Positions 33,528 through 43,221 of a stretch of DNA of 64,000 bases are shown here, in pieces. The stretch comes from JAAUTY01 sp964397305 (GTDB lineage Bacteria > Cyanobacteriota > Cyanobacteriia > Cyanobacteriales > Spirulinaceae): assembly GCA_964397305.1 (NCBI GenBank), contig CAYNIP010000004.1, positions 122,794-186,793 of the forward strand. Direction: 5' to 3'. The number at the start of each line of letters is the position of its first letter. Position 1 is the stretch's first letter. A program made the translations under genes and the position numbers. Below the pieces are notes generated by a model, which was given only the letters and a program-made list of their open reading frames with translations, was not told the DNA's origin and did no database searches.

Positions 33528-33757
33528 GGCAGCATCCCGCTTTGGCGGCCTCCCCTTCTCGGGAAACAGGCTAGGTCAACCCCCTCAATCCCTGGCTCCA
33601 GGCAGGATGTAAGGATGCGGGGGGAAGATTGCCAATCTTTAAGATACTTCCCGCCAGACTGCCGCTGGTTCATCCCGAGTGGGCTATAGTGAGTGAATGT
33701 CAATGTCAGCAGCGCCATGAAGCTTTAGGGCGCTTGCCCCAAGGATAGTTGCAAGCT

Positions 33758-35161
33758 ATGAGCAAAGGCACGTTATTTGATAAAGTCTGGGATCTCCACA
33801 CGGTCGCTACCCTCCCTTCTGGGCAGACCCAACTCTTCATCGGTCTGCACTTGATTCACGAAGTTACGAGCCCCCAGGCCTTTGCGATGTTGCGCGATCG
33901 CCACCTGCCCGTGCTTTGCCCTGAGCGCACGGTGGCGACGGTGGATCACATCGTCCCGACCACGAACCAGGCGCGGCCTTTTGGGGATGCGCTGGCGGAG
34001 GAAATGATGCAGGCTCTGGAGCAGAGCTGCCGGGAGCACGGCCTGCGTTTTTACAACATTGGCTCCGGCAACCAAGGGATTGTTCACGTCATTGCCCCCG
34101 AGCAGGGCTTGACTCAGCCGGGGATGACCATTGCCTGCGGTGACTCCCATACCTCCACGCATGGGGCCTTTGGGGCGATCGCCTTCGGCATCGGCACGTC
34201 CCAGGTGCGGGATGTCCTCGCCTCTCAGACCCTCGCCTTGGCGAAGCTGAAAGTGCGTCGTATTGAGGTGAATGGCCCGCTGGCGCCGGGGGTCTATGCC
34301 AAGGATGTGATCCTGCATGTGATCCGTAAGCTGGGCGTGAAGGGGGGGGTTGGCTATGCCTATGAATATGCCGGCACAACCTTTGAGCAAATGTCGATGG
34401 AAGAGCGGATGACGGTCTGCAATATGTCCATCGAAGGCGGGGCCCGCTGTGGCTATGTCAACCCCGATGCAGTTACCTATGACTACTTGCGGGGTCGTGA
34501 CTTTGCGCCCCAGGGCGCGGCCTGGGAGCGGGCCGTGGCCTGGTGGCAGAGCCTCCGCAGCGAGCCGGAGGCGGAATACGATGATGTTGTTGTTTTCGAT
34601 GCGGCGGCGATTCCACCCACGGTCACGTGGGGCATTACCCCTGGCCAGGGCATCGGTGTCAATGAGCGTATTCCAGCCGCAGAAACGTTGCCAGCGTCGG
34701 ATCAGGAGGTGGCGGGGGAGGCTTACCGTTATATGAAGCTACAACCGGGGCAGGCGATCGCCGGCACGAAGGTGGATGTCTGCTTCATTGGCAGTTGCAC
34801 CAACGGCCGCCTCAGCGACCTGCGGGAGGCGGCAAAATTTGCCCAAAATCGCCAGGTCGCTCCAGGGGTGAAGGCCTTTGTGGTTCCCGGCTCGGAGCGT
34901 GTGAAGCAGCAGGCGGAGGCTGAAGGGCTTGACCAAATCTTCCGGGCGGCGGGCTTTGAGTGGCGGGAGGCAGGCTGCTCCATGTGCTTGGCGATGAATC
35001 CGGATAAGTTGCAGGGGGAGCAAGTGAGCGCCTCATCCTCGAACCGCAACTTCAAGGGCCGCCAAGGTTCGCCGACGGGCCGCACCCTGCTGATGAGTCC
35101 GGCGATGGTGGTCGCGGCAGCGATCAAGGGGGAAGTGACCGACGTGCGTGAGTTGCTTTGA
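33758..35161 (+). CDS. leuC: 3-isopropylmalate dehydratase large subunit
   Basis: 467 residues from ATG at 33758 (MSKGTLFDKVWDLH); an in-frame start at 33749 is possible. It isomerises 2- to 3-isopropylmalate in leucine synthesis with the small subunit LeuD, which is not in this window. The [4Fe-4S] ligands are in CFIGSCTNGR and CSMCLAMNPD. The block CGDSHTSTHGAFGAIAFGIG is typical. A stem-loop follows the stop. Confidence 0.97.
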   Translation: MSKGTLFDKVWDLHTVATLPSGQTQLFIGLHLIHEVTSPQAFAMLRDRHLPVLCPERTVATVDHIVPTTNQARPFGDALAEEMMQALEQSCREHGLRFYNIGSGNQGIVHVIAPEQGLTQPGMTIACGDSHTSTHGAFGAIAFGIGTSQVRDVLASQTLALAKLKVRRIEVNGPLAPGVYAKDVILHVIRKLGVKGGVGYAYEYAGTTFEQMSMEERMTVCNMSIEGGARCGYVNPDAVTYDYLRGRDFAPQGAAWERAVAWWQSLRSEPEAEYDDVVVFDAAAIPPTVTWGITPGQGIGVNERIPAAETLPASDQEVAGEAYRYMKLQPGQAIAGTKVDVCFIGSCTNGRLSDLREAAKFAQNRQVAPGVKAFVVPGSERVKQQAEAEGLDQIFRAAGFEWREAGCSMCLAMNPDKLQGEQVSASSSNRNFKGRQGSPTGRTLLMSPAMVVAAAIKGEVTDVRELL

Positions 35162-35168
35162 GGTGGAG

Positions 35169-35199
35169 GGCTCGCCGTTAGCGCTTGGGACGGCGAGCC
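35169..35199 (+). terminator. Stem-loop after leuC
   Basis: Perfect 10-bp stem GGCTCGCCGT / ACGGCGAGCC with an 11-base loop, 8 bases after the leuC stop. No T-run follows directly, so intrinsic termination is uncertain. Confidence 0.5.
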
Positions 35200-35298
35200 T
35201 GGGTGATGAAATGATCTTTTAAGAAAGGCAACAATTGTGGCGAAGGGTCCGGAGAAACTCGGTAGGCTGGACCTGAAGCTGCGAACCCATCAGAAATT

Positions 35299-36801
35299 GT
35301 GACTCAAGGTACTCCGGATTATGTCCTGGCCCTGGATGTCGGCACGACCGGCAACCGGGCGATTCTCTTCGGCCGTGAGGGTCAAATTGTGGGGCAAACC
35401 TACAAAGAATTGACTCAATACTACCCCCAACCGGGTTGGCTCGAGCATGACGCGCTGCAAATCTGGCGCGACACGCGCGAGATGATCGGCGATGTGCTGG
35501 TCCAGACGGACACCACTGCCTCCCAGGTAGCGGCGATTGGGCTGACGGTGCAGCGGGAGACCTGCTTGCTCTGGGACAAAACCACGGGCAAACCCCTGCA
35601 CAACGCGATCGTCTGGCAGGATCGGCGTACAGCGCCGCTGTGTCGCCAGTTGCGGGCCCAGGGCAAGGCGGAGCTGATCCAAGAGCGCACGGGTCTGGTG
35701 CTGGATGCCTACTTCTCCGCAACGAAACTGGCCTGGCTGATCGACTGGGTGCAGCAACGGCAGCCGGACCTGGATTGGGATAACATTCTCGCCGGGACGA
35801 TCGATACTTGGGTGCTCTGGAACCTGACGGGCCGCCGCATCCATGCCACGGACCCCAGCAATGCCAGCCGCACTATGCTGATGAACCTGGCCACGCGCCA
35901 GTGGGACGCTGAGCTGCTAGAGCTGTTTGGAATTCCGCCGCAGATCATGCCGGAGATTCGGCCCAGCCTGGGGTCCTTCGGTACGGCGGATCAGGATTTA
36001 TTCGGCACGGAGGTTCCGATCGCCGCCATTTTTGGCGACCAGCAGGCGGCCCTCTATGCTCACGGGTGCGATCGCCCGGGCCTGCTCAAATGCACTTATG
36101 GTACAGGCTGTTTCCTCGTGGCGCAAACGGGGGCCACCCTGACCCGCTCCCAACACCAACTCCTGTCTACGGTGGCCTGGACGGAAAAGGGTCGCGCCTA
36201 CTATGCCCTGGAGGGGGCGATGTTCACGACGGGGGCTGCAATCCAGTGGCTGCGGGATGGGCTGCGGTTGATCCAGTCGGCCAGCGAGACGGAGGCCCTA
36301 GCGGCGGCCGTTCCAGACAATGGGGGGGCCTACTTTGTGCCAGCCCTCAGTGGCCTGGGGGCTCCCCACTGGGATATGAGTGCGCGGGGCTCCTTCCAGG
36401 GGCTCACGGGCGGCGTCCAGCGAGAACATATTGTGCGCTCGGTGCTGGAGGCGATCGCCTACCAGGTGCGAGAAGTGGTAGATGCCATGAATCGGGATAG
36501 CGATGCTCCCATAGGTCTGCTCAAGGTTGATGGCGGTGCGTCCCAGAATGATTTTTTGATGCAGTTCCAGGCTGATGTGCTCGGTATCCCGGTCGAGCGG
36601 CCGGCCATCCGCGATGCGACGGCTCAGGGAGCCGCCTTTGGGGCGGGGCTAGCGGTGGGCTTTTGGCCTCGCTACCGTGATTTGATCGCCCAGCGCCAGG
36701 TCGAACGGGTGTTTGAGCCGGGCTCAGGCCAAGGCCAGGCCCAGGCGAGTTTCCCGGTCTGGTTGCGGGCAGTGGAGCGAGCGAAGGCGTGGGCTGATTA
36801 G
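35299..36801 (+). CDS. glpK: Glycerol kinase
   Basis: 500 residues from GTG at 35299, normal for the family. Phosphate-binding DVGTTGNRAILF at the start, glycerol-binding GWLEHDALQIW, catalytic Asp in FGDQQAALYAHG, and the second signature VDGGASQNDFLMQFQAD are all present. It phosphorylates glycerol to sn-glycerol 3-phosphate for lipid synthesis or catabolism. No transporter or glpD adjoins it. Confidence 0.96.
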   Translation: MTQGTPDYVLALDVGTTGNRAILFGREGQIVGQTYKELTQYYPQPGWLEHDALQIWRDTREMIGDVLVQTDTTASQVAAIGLTVQRETCLLWDKTTGKPLHNAIVWQDRRTAPLCRQLRAQGKAELIQERTGLVLDAYFSATKLAWLIDWVQQRQPDLDWDNILAGTIDTWVLWNLTGRRIHATDPSNASRTMLMNLATRQWDAELLELFGIPPQIMPEIRPSLGSFGTADQDLFGTEVPIAAIFGDQQAALYAHGCDRPGLLKCTYGTGCFLVAQTGATLTRSQHQLLSTVAWTEKGRAYYALEGAMFTTGAAIQWLRDGLRLIQSASETEALAAAVPDNGGAYFVPALSGLGAPHWDMSARGSFQGLTGGVQREHIVRSVLEAIAYQVREVVDAMNRDSDAPIGLLKVDGGASQNDFLMQFQADVLGIPVERPAIRDATAQGAAFGAGLAVGFWPRYRDLIAQRQVERVFEPGSGQGQAQASFPVWLRAVERAKAWAD

Positions 36802-36816
36802 CGGCCCAGGGCATCG

Positions 36817-37107
36817 CTAGGCTTCGCGCTCGGCTTCTGGGGCATTGCCATTGACGGTACTGAGCTGCTGGCGCACGTCGTCGATCGCCAGGTTGAGCTG
36901 GGCGATCTTGGACTCCAGGCTGCGGCGGGCTTGCTCGATCCGCTCTTCAGAAATTTCCTTGCCGGCCTCGCCGGCAGGCAGGGGAGCCTCGGGGCTCTCC
37001 CCCGAGGATTGCCGCGAGGCGGCTAGGGCCCCAATCGTGCCGCCGACTAAGCCGCCTAGGAAGGCTCCTAGTAAAAATCCACCGGTAAAACCGTCGCGCT
37101 GACTCAT
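36817..37107 (-). CDS. Small membrane protein with glycine-zipper segment and coiled coil
   Basis: 96 residues. An N-terminal hydrophobic Gly-rich segment (GFLLGAFLGGLVGGTIGALAA) suggests membrane insertion. An acidic linker and a C-terminal coiled coil (RIEQARRSLESKIAQLNLAIDDVRQQL) follow. The arrangement recalls YtxH-like small cyanobacterial proteins of unknown function. It is convergent with glpK (15 bases). Confidence 0.75.
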   Translation of the reverse strand: MSQRDGFTGGFLLGAFLGGLVGGTIGALAASRQSSGESPEAPLPAGEAGKEISEERIEQARRSLESKIAQLNLAIDDVRQQLSTVNGNAPEAEREA

Positions 37108-37198
37108 AGCTCTGTCACTTAAAACGCTTGCAATTAGAAGACGCTCGCGGGGGCGATCGCCTGTCTTGATAGTAAACCTTGGCCCGTGTGCGGCCTGG

Positions 37199-37254
37199 AG
37201 CCCCCGGGCTGGCTCCCCTCGCCGGTCGGGAGAGGGGCCAGGGGTGAGGGCTTG
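37199..37254. repeat. Dispersed palindromic repeat fragment R8
   Basis: Partial copy reading GGCTCCCCTCGCCGGTCGGG and then AGAGGGGCCAGGGGTGAGGG. Confidence 0.5.
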
Positions 37255-37272
37255 CCGGTGTCATTCTAGCCC

Positions 37273-37929
37273 TTAGGCGGGCGTACCAAAGGCGCGATCG
37301 CCGGCGTCGCCCAATCCCGGCACAATATACCCCTGCTCGTTGAGTCCTTCGTCAATCGTTGCGGTGTAAATTTGCAGGCTGGGGTAAAGCTGACTCAACT
37401 TTTGCAGGGCCGGGGGCGCGGCGACAATGGCGATAATCCGTACCAGGGCTGGGTCAGCTCCCCGCTGCGTCAGTTCCTGCATGGCCGTCAGAATCGAGCC
37501 GCCCGTCGCCAACATCGGCTCCAGGATCAACACGCGGGCCTGGGCCGGAAACTCGGTGGGCAGCTTGTTCAGGTAACAGCTCGGTGCGAGGGTCTCCTCG
37601 TCGCGGACTAGGCCGAGGTGATAGGTGGCGGCGAGGGGCAGGAGGTTTTGCGCGCCCTCAAACAGGGCCAGACCGGCCCGCAGGATCGGCACGATCGCCA
37701 TCGGCTGGGTCGGGTCGATCAGGGTGACGGGACAATCGGCCAGGGGGGTTTGAACTACGGTGTCCTCGGTGGGCAACCAGTTGCGGCAGGCTTCATAGGT
37801 CAACCAGCGCCCCAGCTCCGTCATGGCGCTCTTGAACAGCACCGAGGGCGTATCGCGATCGCGCGCGACCCCCAACCAATGCTTAATTAAGGGATGGTCG
37901 GGGACGTAGACGCGCATTTGAATGCTCAT
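37273..37929 (-). CDS. upp: Uracil phosphoribosyltransferase
   Basis: 218 residues from ATG at 37929 (MSIQMRVYVPDHPLIKHWL). It converts uracil and PRPP to UMP. Family motifs: PILRAGLALFEG, the PRPP loop region VLILEPMLATGGSI, and the C-terminal uracil-binding YIVPGLGDAGDRAFGT. The start at 37959 would add ten non-conserved residues. An upstream HIP1 site lies between it and the divergent rfbD. Confidence 0.95.
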   Translation of the reverse strand: MSIQMRVYVPDHPLIKHWLGVARDRDTPSVLFKSAMTELGRWLTYEACRNWLPTEDTVVQTPLADCPVTLIDPTQPMAIVPILRAGLALFEGAQNLLPLAATYHLGLVRDEETLAPSCYLNKLPTEFPAQARVLILEPMLATGGSILTAMQELTQRGADPALVRIIAIVAAPPALQKLSQLYPSLQIYTATIDEGLNEQGYIVPGLGDAGDRAFGTPA

Positions 37930-38017
37930 GCAGTCCGCTTCCTCAGCGAAGGGCCTCATCTAGGATACTGCGAACAGCGGCGATCGCTTATGCTGACGGC
38001 AGAGACTGGGGGATGGG

Positions 38018-38908
38018 ATGACCGGAGCGATTGTATTGCTGGGTAAAACAGGCCAACTGGGCCGCGCCGTGGCGGCGGCCCTAGCGGGGGGCGATCGCCC
38101 GCTAGTGGCCCTCGGCCGGGCGGAGCTGGATTTGAACAACACGGCTAACCTGACCCCGCAACTAGCCGCCTACGCGCCGGCCTGGGTGATCAATTGTGCC
38201 GCCTATACGGCAGTGGATCGTGCCGAGCAGGAGCCTGAGCTGGCGCAGCAGATCAACGGCCACGCCCCGGGCCTGCTGGCGGCCGCTGTCGCCCAGATCG
38301 GAGCGCGCCTGATCCATATTTCTACCGACTATGTGTTTGATGGTGCTCAGGGCCGGCCCTACCGAGAAAGCGATCCGCCGAACCCCCTCAATATCTACGG
38401 CCGCAGCAAATGGGCGGGGGAGCAGGCGATCTTGGCGGCGGGGGGCGATCGCTCCCTGATCCTCCGCACCAGTTGGCTCTATGGCGCGAGCGGGCCAGGC
38501 AACTTTGTCACCACCATGTTGCGCCTGGGTCGCGAGCGGTCCGAGGTGCGGGTCGTGGCTGATCAAGTCGGGTCCCCCACCTATGCAGGCGATCTCGCCG
38601 CCGTGATCCGACACCTGCTCACCACTGACGACATCAGCGGCCTCTACCACTACAGCAACAGCGGCGTCGCCAGTTGGTACGACTTTGCCGTGGCCATTTT
38701 CGAGGAGGCCCGGGCCCTGGCCATCCCCCTGCAACTCGAGACGGTGCAGCCGATCACCACAGCCGAGTATCCCACCGCCGCCCAGCGGCCCGCCTACTCG
38801 GTTCTAGCCTCTCAGGCCCTGAGCCAGCGGCTGGGGGGTCCGCCGCCCCACTGGCGCACCAGTCTGCGGCAGATGCTAAGGCCCTGGCGCGACCTTCAGA
38901 ACCGATAG
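38018..38908 (+). CDS. rfbD: dTDP-4-dehydrorhamnose reductase
   Basis: 296 residues. Nucleotide-binding GKTGQLGRAVAAAL, catalytic region ISTDYVFDG and YGRSKWAGEQA (Y-x3-K), and the family block YHYSNSGVASWYDFA. It makes dTDP-L-rhamnose, a donor for surface polysaccharide. No rfbABC partner is in the window. Its 3' end overlaps the convergent zinc-finger gene by 13 bases. Confidence 0.93.
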   Translation: MTGAIVLLGKTGQLGRAVAAALAGGDRPLVALGRAELDLNNTANLTPQLAAYAPAWVINCAAYTAVDRAEQEPELAQQINGHAPGLLAAAVAQIGARLIHISTDYVFDGAQGRPYRESDPPNPLNIYGRSKWAGEQAILAAGGDRSLILRTSWLYGASGPGNFVTTMLRLGRERSEVRVVADQVGSPTYAGDLAAVIRHLLTTDDISGLYHYSNSGVASWYDFAVAIFEEARALAIPLQLETVQPITTAEYPTAAQRPAYSVLASQALSQRLGGPPPHWRTSLRQMLRPWRDLQNR

Positions 38909-39444
38909 GGATCGTCGTCGCTGAGGTAGGCGAGCAGGGCGGCCCGTTGGGGGTGCTGGGCTAGCCATTGGCGCAGGCGCTGCAACTCAGCATAATCGGC
39001 GGCCCCAAAACGCTGTTCGTACATACGCTCAAGGTTATGGCGCAGTTCGGCGGCGAGGACACGCTGCTGCCAGGACTTGCTGAACATCCCGTGGATTTCG
39101 GCGTGGAGGTTACGGGTTTTGAGGGCTTGCCACTCGTGCTTGTCGAGCCAGACCCCGTTACAGGCACTGCACTGGTCAAGGCAGAAGTTGACGCCGTGAC
39201 CAACCTTGTATTTGATCAAAATGCGTCCACAGGTGGGGCAGAGTTTGGCCTGCTCGTTGTCGTTGACAGCCACCACGACCTCCGTGGGCTGCTCTGGGGA
39301 CACCTCCTCCTGCTGCTCCAGCCAGTGCCAGTAGGCCTCGGAACTGAGCCAGTGGCCGCCACACTTCTCACAACCCTGAACTGTGAGGTTGGGCTCCAGG
39401 ACCACGGGCTTAAGGGTATTGCGCTTGCAGACCGGGCATTTCAT
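38896..39444 (-). CDS. Protein with two TFIIB-type zinc ribbons
   Basis: 182 residues from ATG at 39444 (MKCPVCKRNTLKPV). Two C-x2-C...C-x2-C ribbons: CPVCKRN with GCEKCGGHWLS, and CPTCGRI with CSACNGVWLD, matching the zf-TFIIB family. The C-terminal 60 residues are a charged helical tail (LERMYEQRFGAADYAELQRL). Function unknown; such proteins may act in assembly or as zinc-binding adaptors. Confidence 0.85.
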   Translation of the reverse strand: MKCPVCKRNTLKPVVLEPNLTVQGCEKCGGHWLSSEAYWHWLEQQEEVSPEQPTEVVVAVNDNEQAKLCPTCGRILIKYKVGHGVNFCLDQCSACNGVWLDKHEWQALKTRNLHAEIHGMFSKSWQQRVLAAELRHNLERMYEQRFGAADYAELQRLRQWLAQHPQRAALLAYLSDDDPYRF

Positions 39445-39648
39445 GGCTCCCTCCGTCGTGGGCGGGCGATCGCCCACACCTTCCACTCTAAGCCGCCGAC
39501 CTCAGGAGAATGCTTTACAAATTATTGCAAGGCCGGAGGAGGCCGCCGCTCCCCAGTCCCCTGGCCCGGATTCCCTCAGCGCGGGCTGACCGATTTCCCT
39601 TAAACTTGACGTGGAGAGTCACTGGCAATCGATTCGAGAGGTTTTTTT

Positions 39649-40941
39649 GTGAAACGAGTACTCGGGATCATCCTAGGCGGCGGTGCTGGCACCCGCCTCT
39701 ATCCATTAACCAAGCTCCGCGCCAAGCCAGCCGTGCCTCTAGCGGGGAAATATCGCCTGATTGATATACCCGTTAGCAACTGTCTCAATTCCGGGATTGA
39801 AAAAATTTATGTCCTAACCCAATATAATTCAGCCTCGTTGAATCGCCACCTGACTCGTGCCTACAACTTTTCGGCCATCAGCGAAGGCTTTGTAGAAGTA
39901 CTTGCTGCCCAACAGACAAGCGAGAATCCCAGTTGGTTTCAAGGGACGGCTGATGCAGTGCGCCAGTACTTGTGGCTGTTTCAAGAGTGGGACATTGATG
40001 AGTACCTTATCCTGTCCGGAGATCACCTCTATCGCATGGACTATGCGGAATTTATTGAACGTCACCGCCAGACAGGGGCCGATATTACCCTGTCGGTGAT
40101 TCCGATTGGTGAGCGCCAAGCGTCTAGCTTCGGCTTGATGAAAATTGATGATGATGGTCGCGTGGTAGATTTTAGCGAAAAACCCAAGGGTGAAGCGCTG
40201 AAGGCGATGCAGGTTGATACCAAAACCTTGGGCTTATCGGCAGAAGAAGCGAAGCAGAAGCCCTACATCGCCTCCATGGGGATTTATGTCTTCAAGAAAG
40301 AGGTGATGGCACAGTTGCTCTCCCAGAACCCAGAGCAAACCGACTTTGGGAAAGAGATTATTCCTGGAGCGGCGCGAGACTACAATGTTCAGGCCTACCT
40401 ATTTGATGATTACTGGGAAGATATCGGGACGATCGAGGCCTTCTACAATGCCAACTTGGCCTTGACGATGCAGCCAAAGCCGCCCTTTAGCTTTTACCAA
40501 GATAAAGCGCCCATCTACACCCGCGCTCGCTACTTACCACCAACCAAGTTGTTGAACTGTCAAGTCACCGAATCGATTGTCGGCGAAGGGTGCATTCTCA
40601 AAGATTGCCAAATCAGCCATTCGGTCCTCGGCATTCGCACCCGCGTCGAGTCGGGGTGCAGCATTGAGGATACGTTGGTGATGGGGGCCGACTACTACGA
40701 AGCCCAGGCGGAGCGAGAGCGGAAGAGCCAGGTGGGCGGCCTGCCGCCGATCGGCATTGGCGCTGAATCCCGCATCTGTCGCGCGATCGTGGACAAGAAC
40801 GCGCGAATCGGCCGCAAGGTGTTGATCCTCAACAAGGATCGGGTGGAAGAGTCCAATCGTGAGGATGATGGTTTCTACATCCGCAGCGGCATTGTGGTCG
40901 TGCTCAAGAATGCCGTAATTCCTGACGGCACGGTGATCTAG
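39649..40941 (+). CDS. glgC: Glucose-1-phosphate adenylyltransferase
   Basis: 430 residues from GTG at 39649 with GAGAGG 7 bases upstream. It makes ADP-glucose for glycogen. ATP/G1P-binding GGGAGTRLYPLTKLRAKPAVP, the AGKYRLIDIPVSNCLNSGI signature, a DHLYRMDY block, and a C-terminal left-handed beta-helix with SRICRAIVDKNARIG. The length and the absent extra domain are those of cyanobacterial enzymes activated by 3-phosphoglycerate. The next gene starts 9 bases after the stop. Confidence 0.97.
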   Translation: MKRVLGIILGGGAGTRLYPLTKLRAKPAVPLAGKYRLIDIPVSNCLNSGIEKIYVLTQYNSASLNRHLTRAYNFSAISEGFVEVLAAQQTSENPSWFQGTADAVRQYLWLFQEWDIDEYLILSGDHLYRMDYAEFIERHRQTGADITLSVIPIGERQASSFGLMKIDDDGRVVDFSEKPKGEALKAMQVDTKTLGLSAEEAKQKPYIASMGIYVFKKEVMAQLLSQNPEQTDFGKEIIPGAARDYNVQAYLFDDYWEDIGTIEAFYNANLALTMQPKPPFSFYQDKAPIYTRARYLPPTKLLNCQVTESIVGEGCILKDCQISHSVLGIRTRVESGCSIEDTLVMGADYYEAQAERERKSQVGGLPPIGIGAESRICRAIVDKNARIGRKVLILNKDRVEESNREDDGFYIRSGIVVVLKNAVIPDGTVI

Positions 40942-40950
40942 GGGCTCGCG

Positions 40951-41706
40951 GTGGCGGAGCAGCGGCGGGTGCTGATTTTGGGCGGCACGGGCGAGGCGCG
41001 GGACCTGGCGACTCGGGCAGCAGCTTTGCCCGGGTGCGCGTCGATCACGTCCCTGGCAGGCCGCACCCGGCAGCCCCTCGCCTTGGCAACTCCCACGCGG
41101 GTGGGGGGCTTTGGGGGGGTGGCGGGGCTCGCGGCCTATTTGCAGGCGGCGGGCATCGCGGCGCTGATCGATGCGACCCACCCCTTTGCGGCGCAGATGT
41201 CGCAGCAGGCGGCGGCGGCGGCGGCGCAGGTGGGAATTCCGCGCTTGGCTCTGGTGCGCCCGCCTTGGCAACCGGAGGTGGGCGATCGCTGGCTGTCGGT
41301 TCCAACCCATGCGGCGGCGGCGGCCTTGGTATCCACCCTCGCCCAGCGCATCTTTCTGACCATCGGCCGGCAGGAGTTGGCGGTCTTCGCGCCGTTGCGG
41401 GACTGCTGGTTTTTGATGCGAGCGATCGAGCCACCGGAGCCGGGCCAAGCACTGCCCCCTGGGCATTTGGTGCTGCAACGGGGTCCCTTTACCCTGGCGG
41501 CGGAGCGATCGCTCCTCCAAACCTATGGCCTGGAAGCGCTCGTGAGCAAAAACAGCGGCGGGTCAGCGACCTATGCCAAGCTGGTGGCGGCCCGCCAGTT
41601 GGGTTTGCCCGTGGTGATGATCGAGCGTCCGCCTCCGCCCGAGGGCGCGCAGGTGGCCGAGCCAGCGGCGGCGATCGCCTGGCTCCAGGCGATGCTCAAT
41701 CTCTAA
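40951..41706 (+). CDS. cobK: Precorrin-6A reductase (CobK/CbiJ)
   Basis: 251 residues from GTG at 40951. N-terminal VLILGGTGEARDLA, the central IDATHPFAAQMS signature, and the C-terminal LVSKNSGGSATYAKLVAARQLGLPVVMIERP. It reduces precorrin-6A or the cobalt form during corrin-ring synthesis. Its presence shows that the cell makes B12-type cofactors, relevant to the cobalamin riboswitch at 30.7 kb. It is coupled to glgC only by proximity. Confidence 0.93.
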   Translation: MAEQRRVLILGGTGEARDLATRAAALPGCASITSLAGRTRQPLALATPTRVGGFGGVAGLAAYLQAAGIAALIDATHPFAAQMSQQAAAAAAQVGIPRLALVRPPWQPEVGDRWLSVPTHAAAAALVSTLAQRIFLTIGRQELAVFAPLRDCWFLMRAIEPPEPGQALPPGHLVLQRGPFTLAAERSLLQTYGLEALVSKNSGGSATYAKLVAARQLGLPVVMIERPPPPEGAQVAEPAAAIAWLQAMLNL

Positions 41707-41725
41707 AATCCTGACTAAGGCAGCG

Positions 41726-42799
41726 CTACAGGGCCTCGGGCGGGGTGATCGCTTGGCTCGCCTGCTGATCGAGATCAACGGTCTGCTCAGCCTGCTGGAA
41801 GGAGGGCGCGGTTTGGGCGGCATCGGGCTCGATCTCCGGCTGAGCGTAAATCGGCTGCTGCTGTGAGGTCAGCCAACCGAGGCCACCCACGGCGGTGGCC
41901 ATCGCGGCGGTATAACCGGCATACAGATGAATTGGGGTCACGCCGCCGATCGACTTGCGGGCGTTCTTCATGTCGGGAGAATACCAGGATGGAACCGGGG
42001 ATTCGTTGAGTTGCTTCGGCAAACTCTTCGCCAAGGCGTTGCCATCGAGGCCCAAGGCATTCCCCAGTCGCCGAATAAAACCCCGCAGGTAAATATCTTC
42101 CGGCAGTTGTTCCACACAACCCGCTTCCAAGGCCTTGATGTAAAACACCTGCACTAGGGTCTTACTGTAGAGCTGGCCGATGGAAATCCCCTGGCTCTCG
42201 CGGGCTTGGCGCAGAGCTGTGCCAATCTGGCGGCAGGTGGTCTCGCGTTCTTGGGCAAACAATTGAGCGCGTTCTGCTTTGGACATACGACGGAACCTCG
42301 ATGTTTTCTCGGGGGTGGGCTGAGCAGGGTCGGGGCTGGCAGCGGCCCTGGGGGCAGCAACAGTGGCCGAGGTTGGGGGAGCGCTAGGGGTGCTGCTAAC
42401 GGTTTGCAGGCGGCGGGGGGGTGGAGCGGGGCGGCGCTTGGCTGGGCGGGCGGCCTGAGCGGGCACAACTTGGTAATTCTGGGAGAGGGTCTGAAAGGCT
42501 AGGCGCAGGGCTTCCTTGCCCAAGGATGCGATCAGGGTTTGCACGGCGGCGGCGGCTTCGCCGGTGAGGGCCTGGAGGTCCGCGAGCACTTGCTGATAGA
42601 TCTCACTATTAAAAAGCTGCGCTTCCATCGTGGTAAAGATAGACGGAGCCTCGGCCTGAGCCTTGGGGGATGCAACCGCGAGGGGTGTTGGCAGAGCCTG
42701 AGCCGTCGGAACGTGTGGCATGGTGTTTGGATCTCCATAGTTGCAGGTAGCGCAAGGGGCCGCGGTAGGGGGCTCCTTGTGAATTTTCAGGGAGAACAT
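41726..42799 (-). CDS. RodZ-like helix-turn-helix protein
   Basis: 357 residues (the start is uncertain: ATG at 42799, with others at codons 27 and 58). A long low-complexity Pro/Ala N-terminal part precedes a HTH of the RodZ/Xre type (IGTALRQARESQGISIGQLYSKTLVQVFYIKALEAG, then LPEDIYLRGFIRRLGNALGLD). A hydrophobic segment (GYTAAMATAVGGLGWL) follows at about residue 300, with a Gln-rich tail. In cyanobacteria this design is common; it may link membrane and cytoskeleton or act as a membrane-tethered regulator. It is convergent with cobK. Confidence 0.75.
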   Translation of the reverse strand: MFSLKIHKEPPTAAPCATCNYGDPNTMPHVPTAQALPTPLAVASPKAQAEAPSIFTTMEAQLFNSEIYQQVLADLQALTGEAAAAVQTLIASLGKEALRLAFQTLSQNYQVVPAQAARPAKRRPAPPPRRLQTVSSTPSAPPTSATVAAPRAAASPDPAQPTPEKTSRFRRMSKAERAQLFAQERETTCRQIGTALRQARESQGISIGQLYSKTLVQVFYIKALEAGCVEQLPEDIYLRGFIRRLGNALGLDGNALAKSLPKQLNESPVPSWYSPDMKNARKSIGGVTPIHLYAGYTAAMATAVGGLGWLTSQQQPIYAQPEIEPDAAQTAPSFQQAEQTVDLDQQASQAITPPEAL

Positions 42800-43221
42800 C
42801 GGGCTGAACCTGGGGGCACAATCGCCGGGATGTTCAGGTGGCAGGTCGCAGATTGAGGGCCATTTTCTTCCCGGAAAGCCTACTGCCTACTTCTTTACGG
42901 GGGCCGAGTTGGCCTTCCGGATGATTACGGGGAACTTTTGCAGCCGATGCACTGATCCGGAGGGCCTTGCTCTGCCTAGGGATGGGTGTGGTTAACCGAA
43001 TTCGGGTGGGACGGTCGGCTACTCATAAGGGTTTGGGCAACCCCCTGGGCTCCGGAATGTGCAACGTCTGCCTTGGGGTTATGATCAGCGCAGGCAGGGA
43101 ACACCGCACAATGAGCGCTACCAGCCTCGCGCCGCTCAAAGTCTTTTCGAGTCTGTTTGTCACGAGTCAGGATGGCGCTGAATGCGCGATCGCCTGACAC
43201 TCATTTCGATGGGTATTTAAC
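42800..43221. other. Intergenic stretch of about 420 bases
   Basis: No convincing gene. A 74-codon minus-strand frame (42976-43200) has no recognisable features. Promoters for the dynamin-like gene should lie here, but I see no clear box beyond a TATGAT-like sequence near 43080. Confidence 0.4.

Noticed and set aside
42976..43200. 74-codon minus-strand frame upstream of the dynamin-like gene
   Set aside because: No motif, no operon context, no good start.
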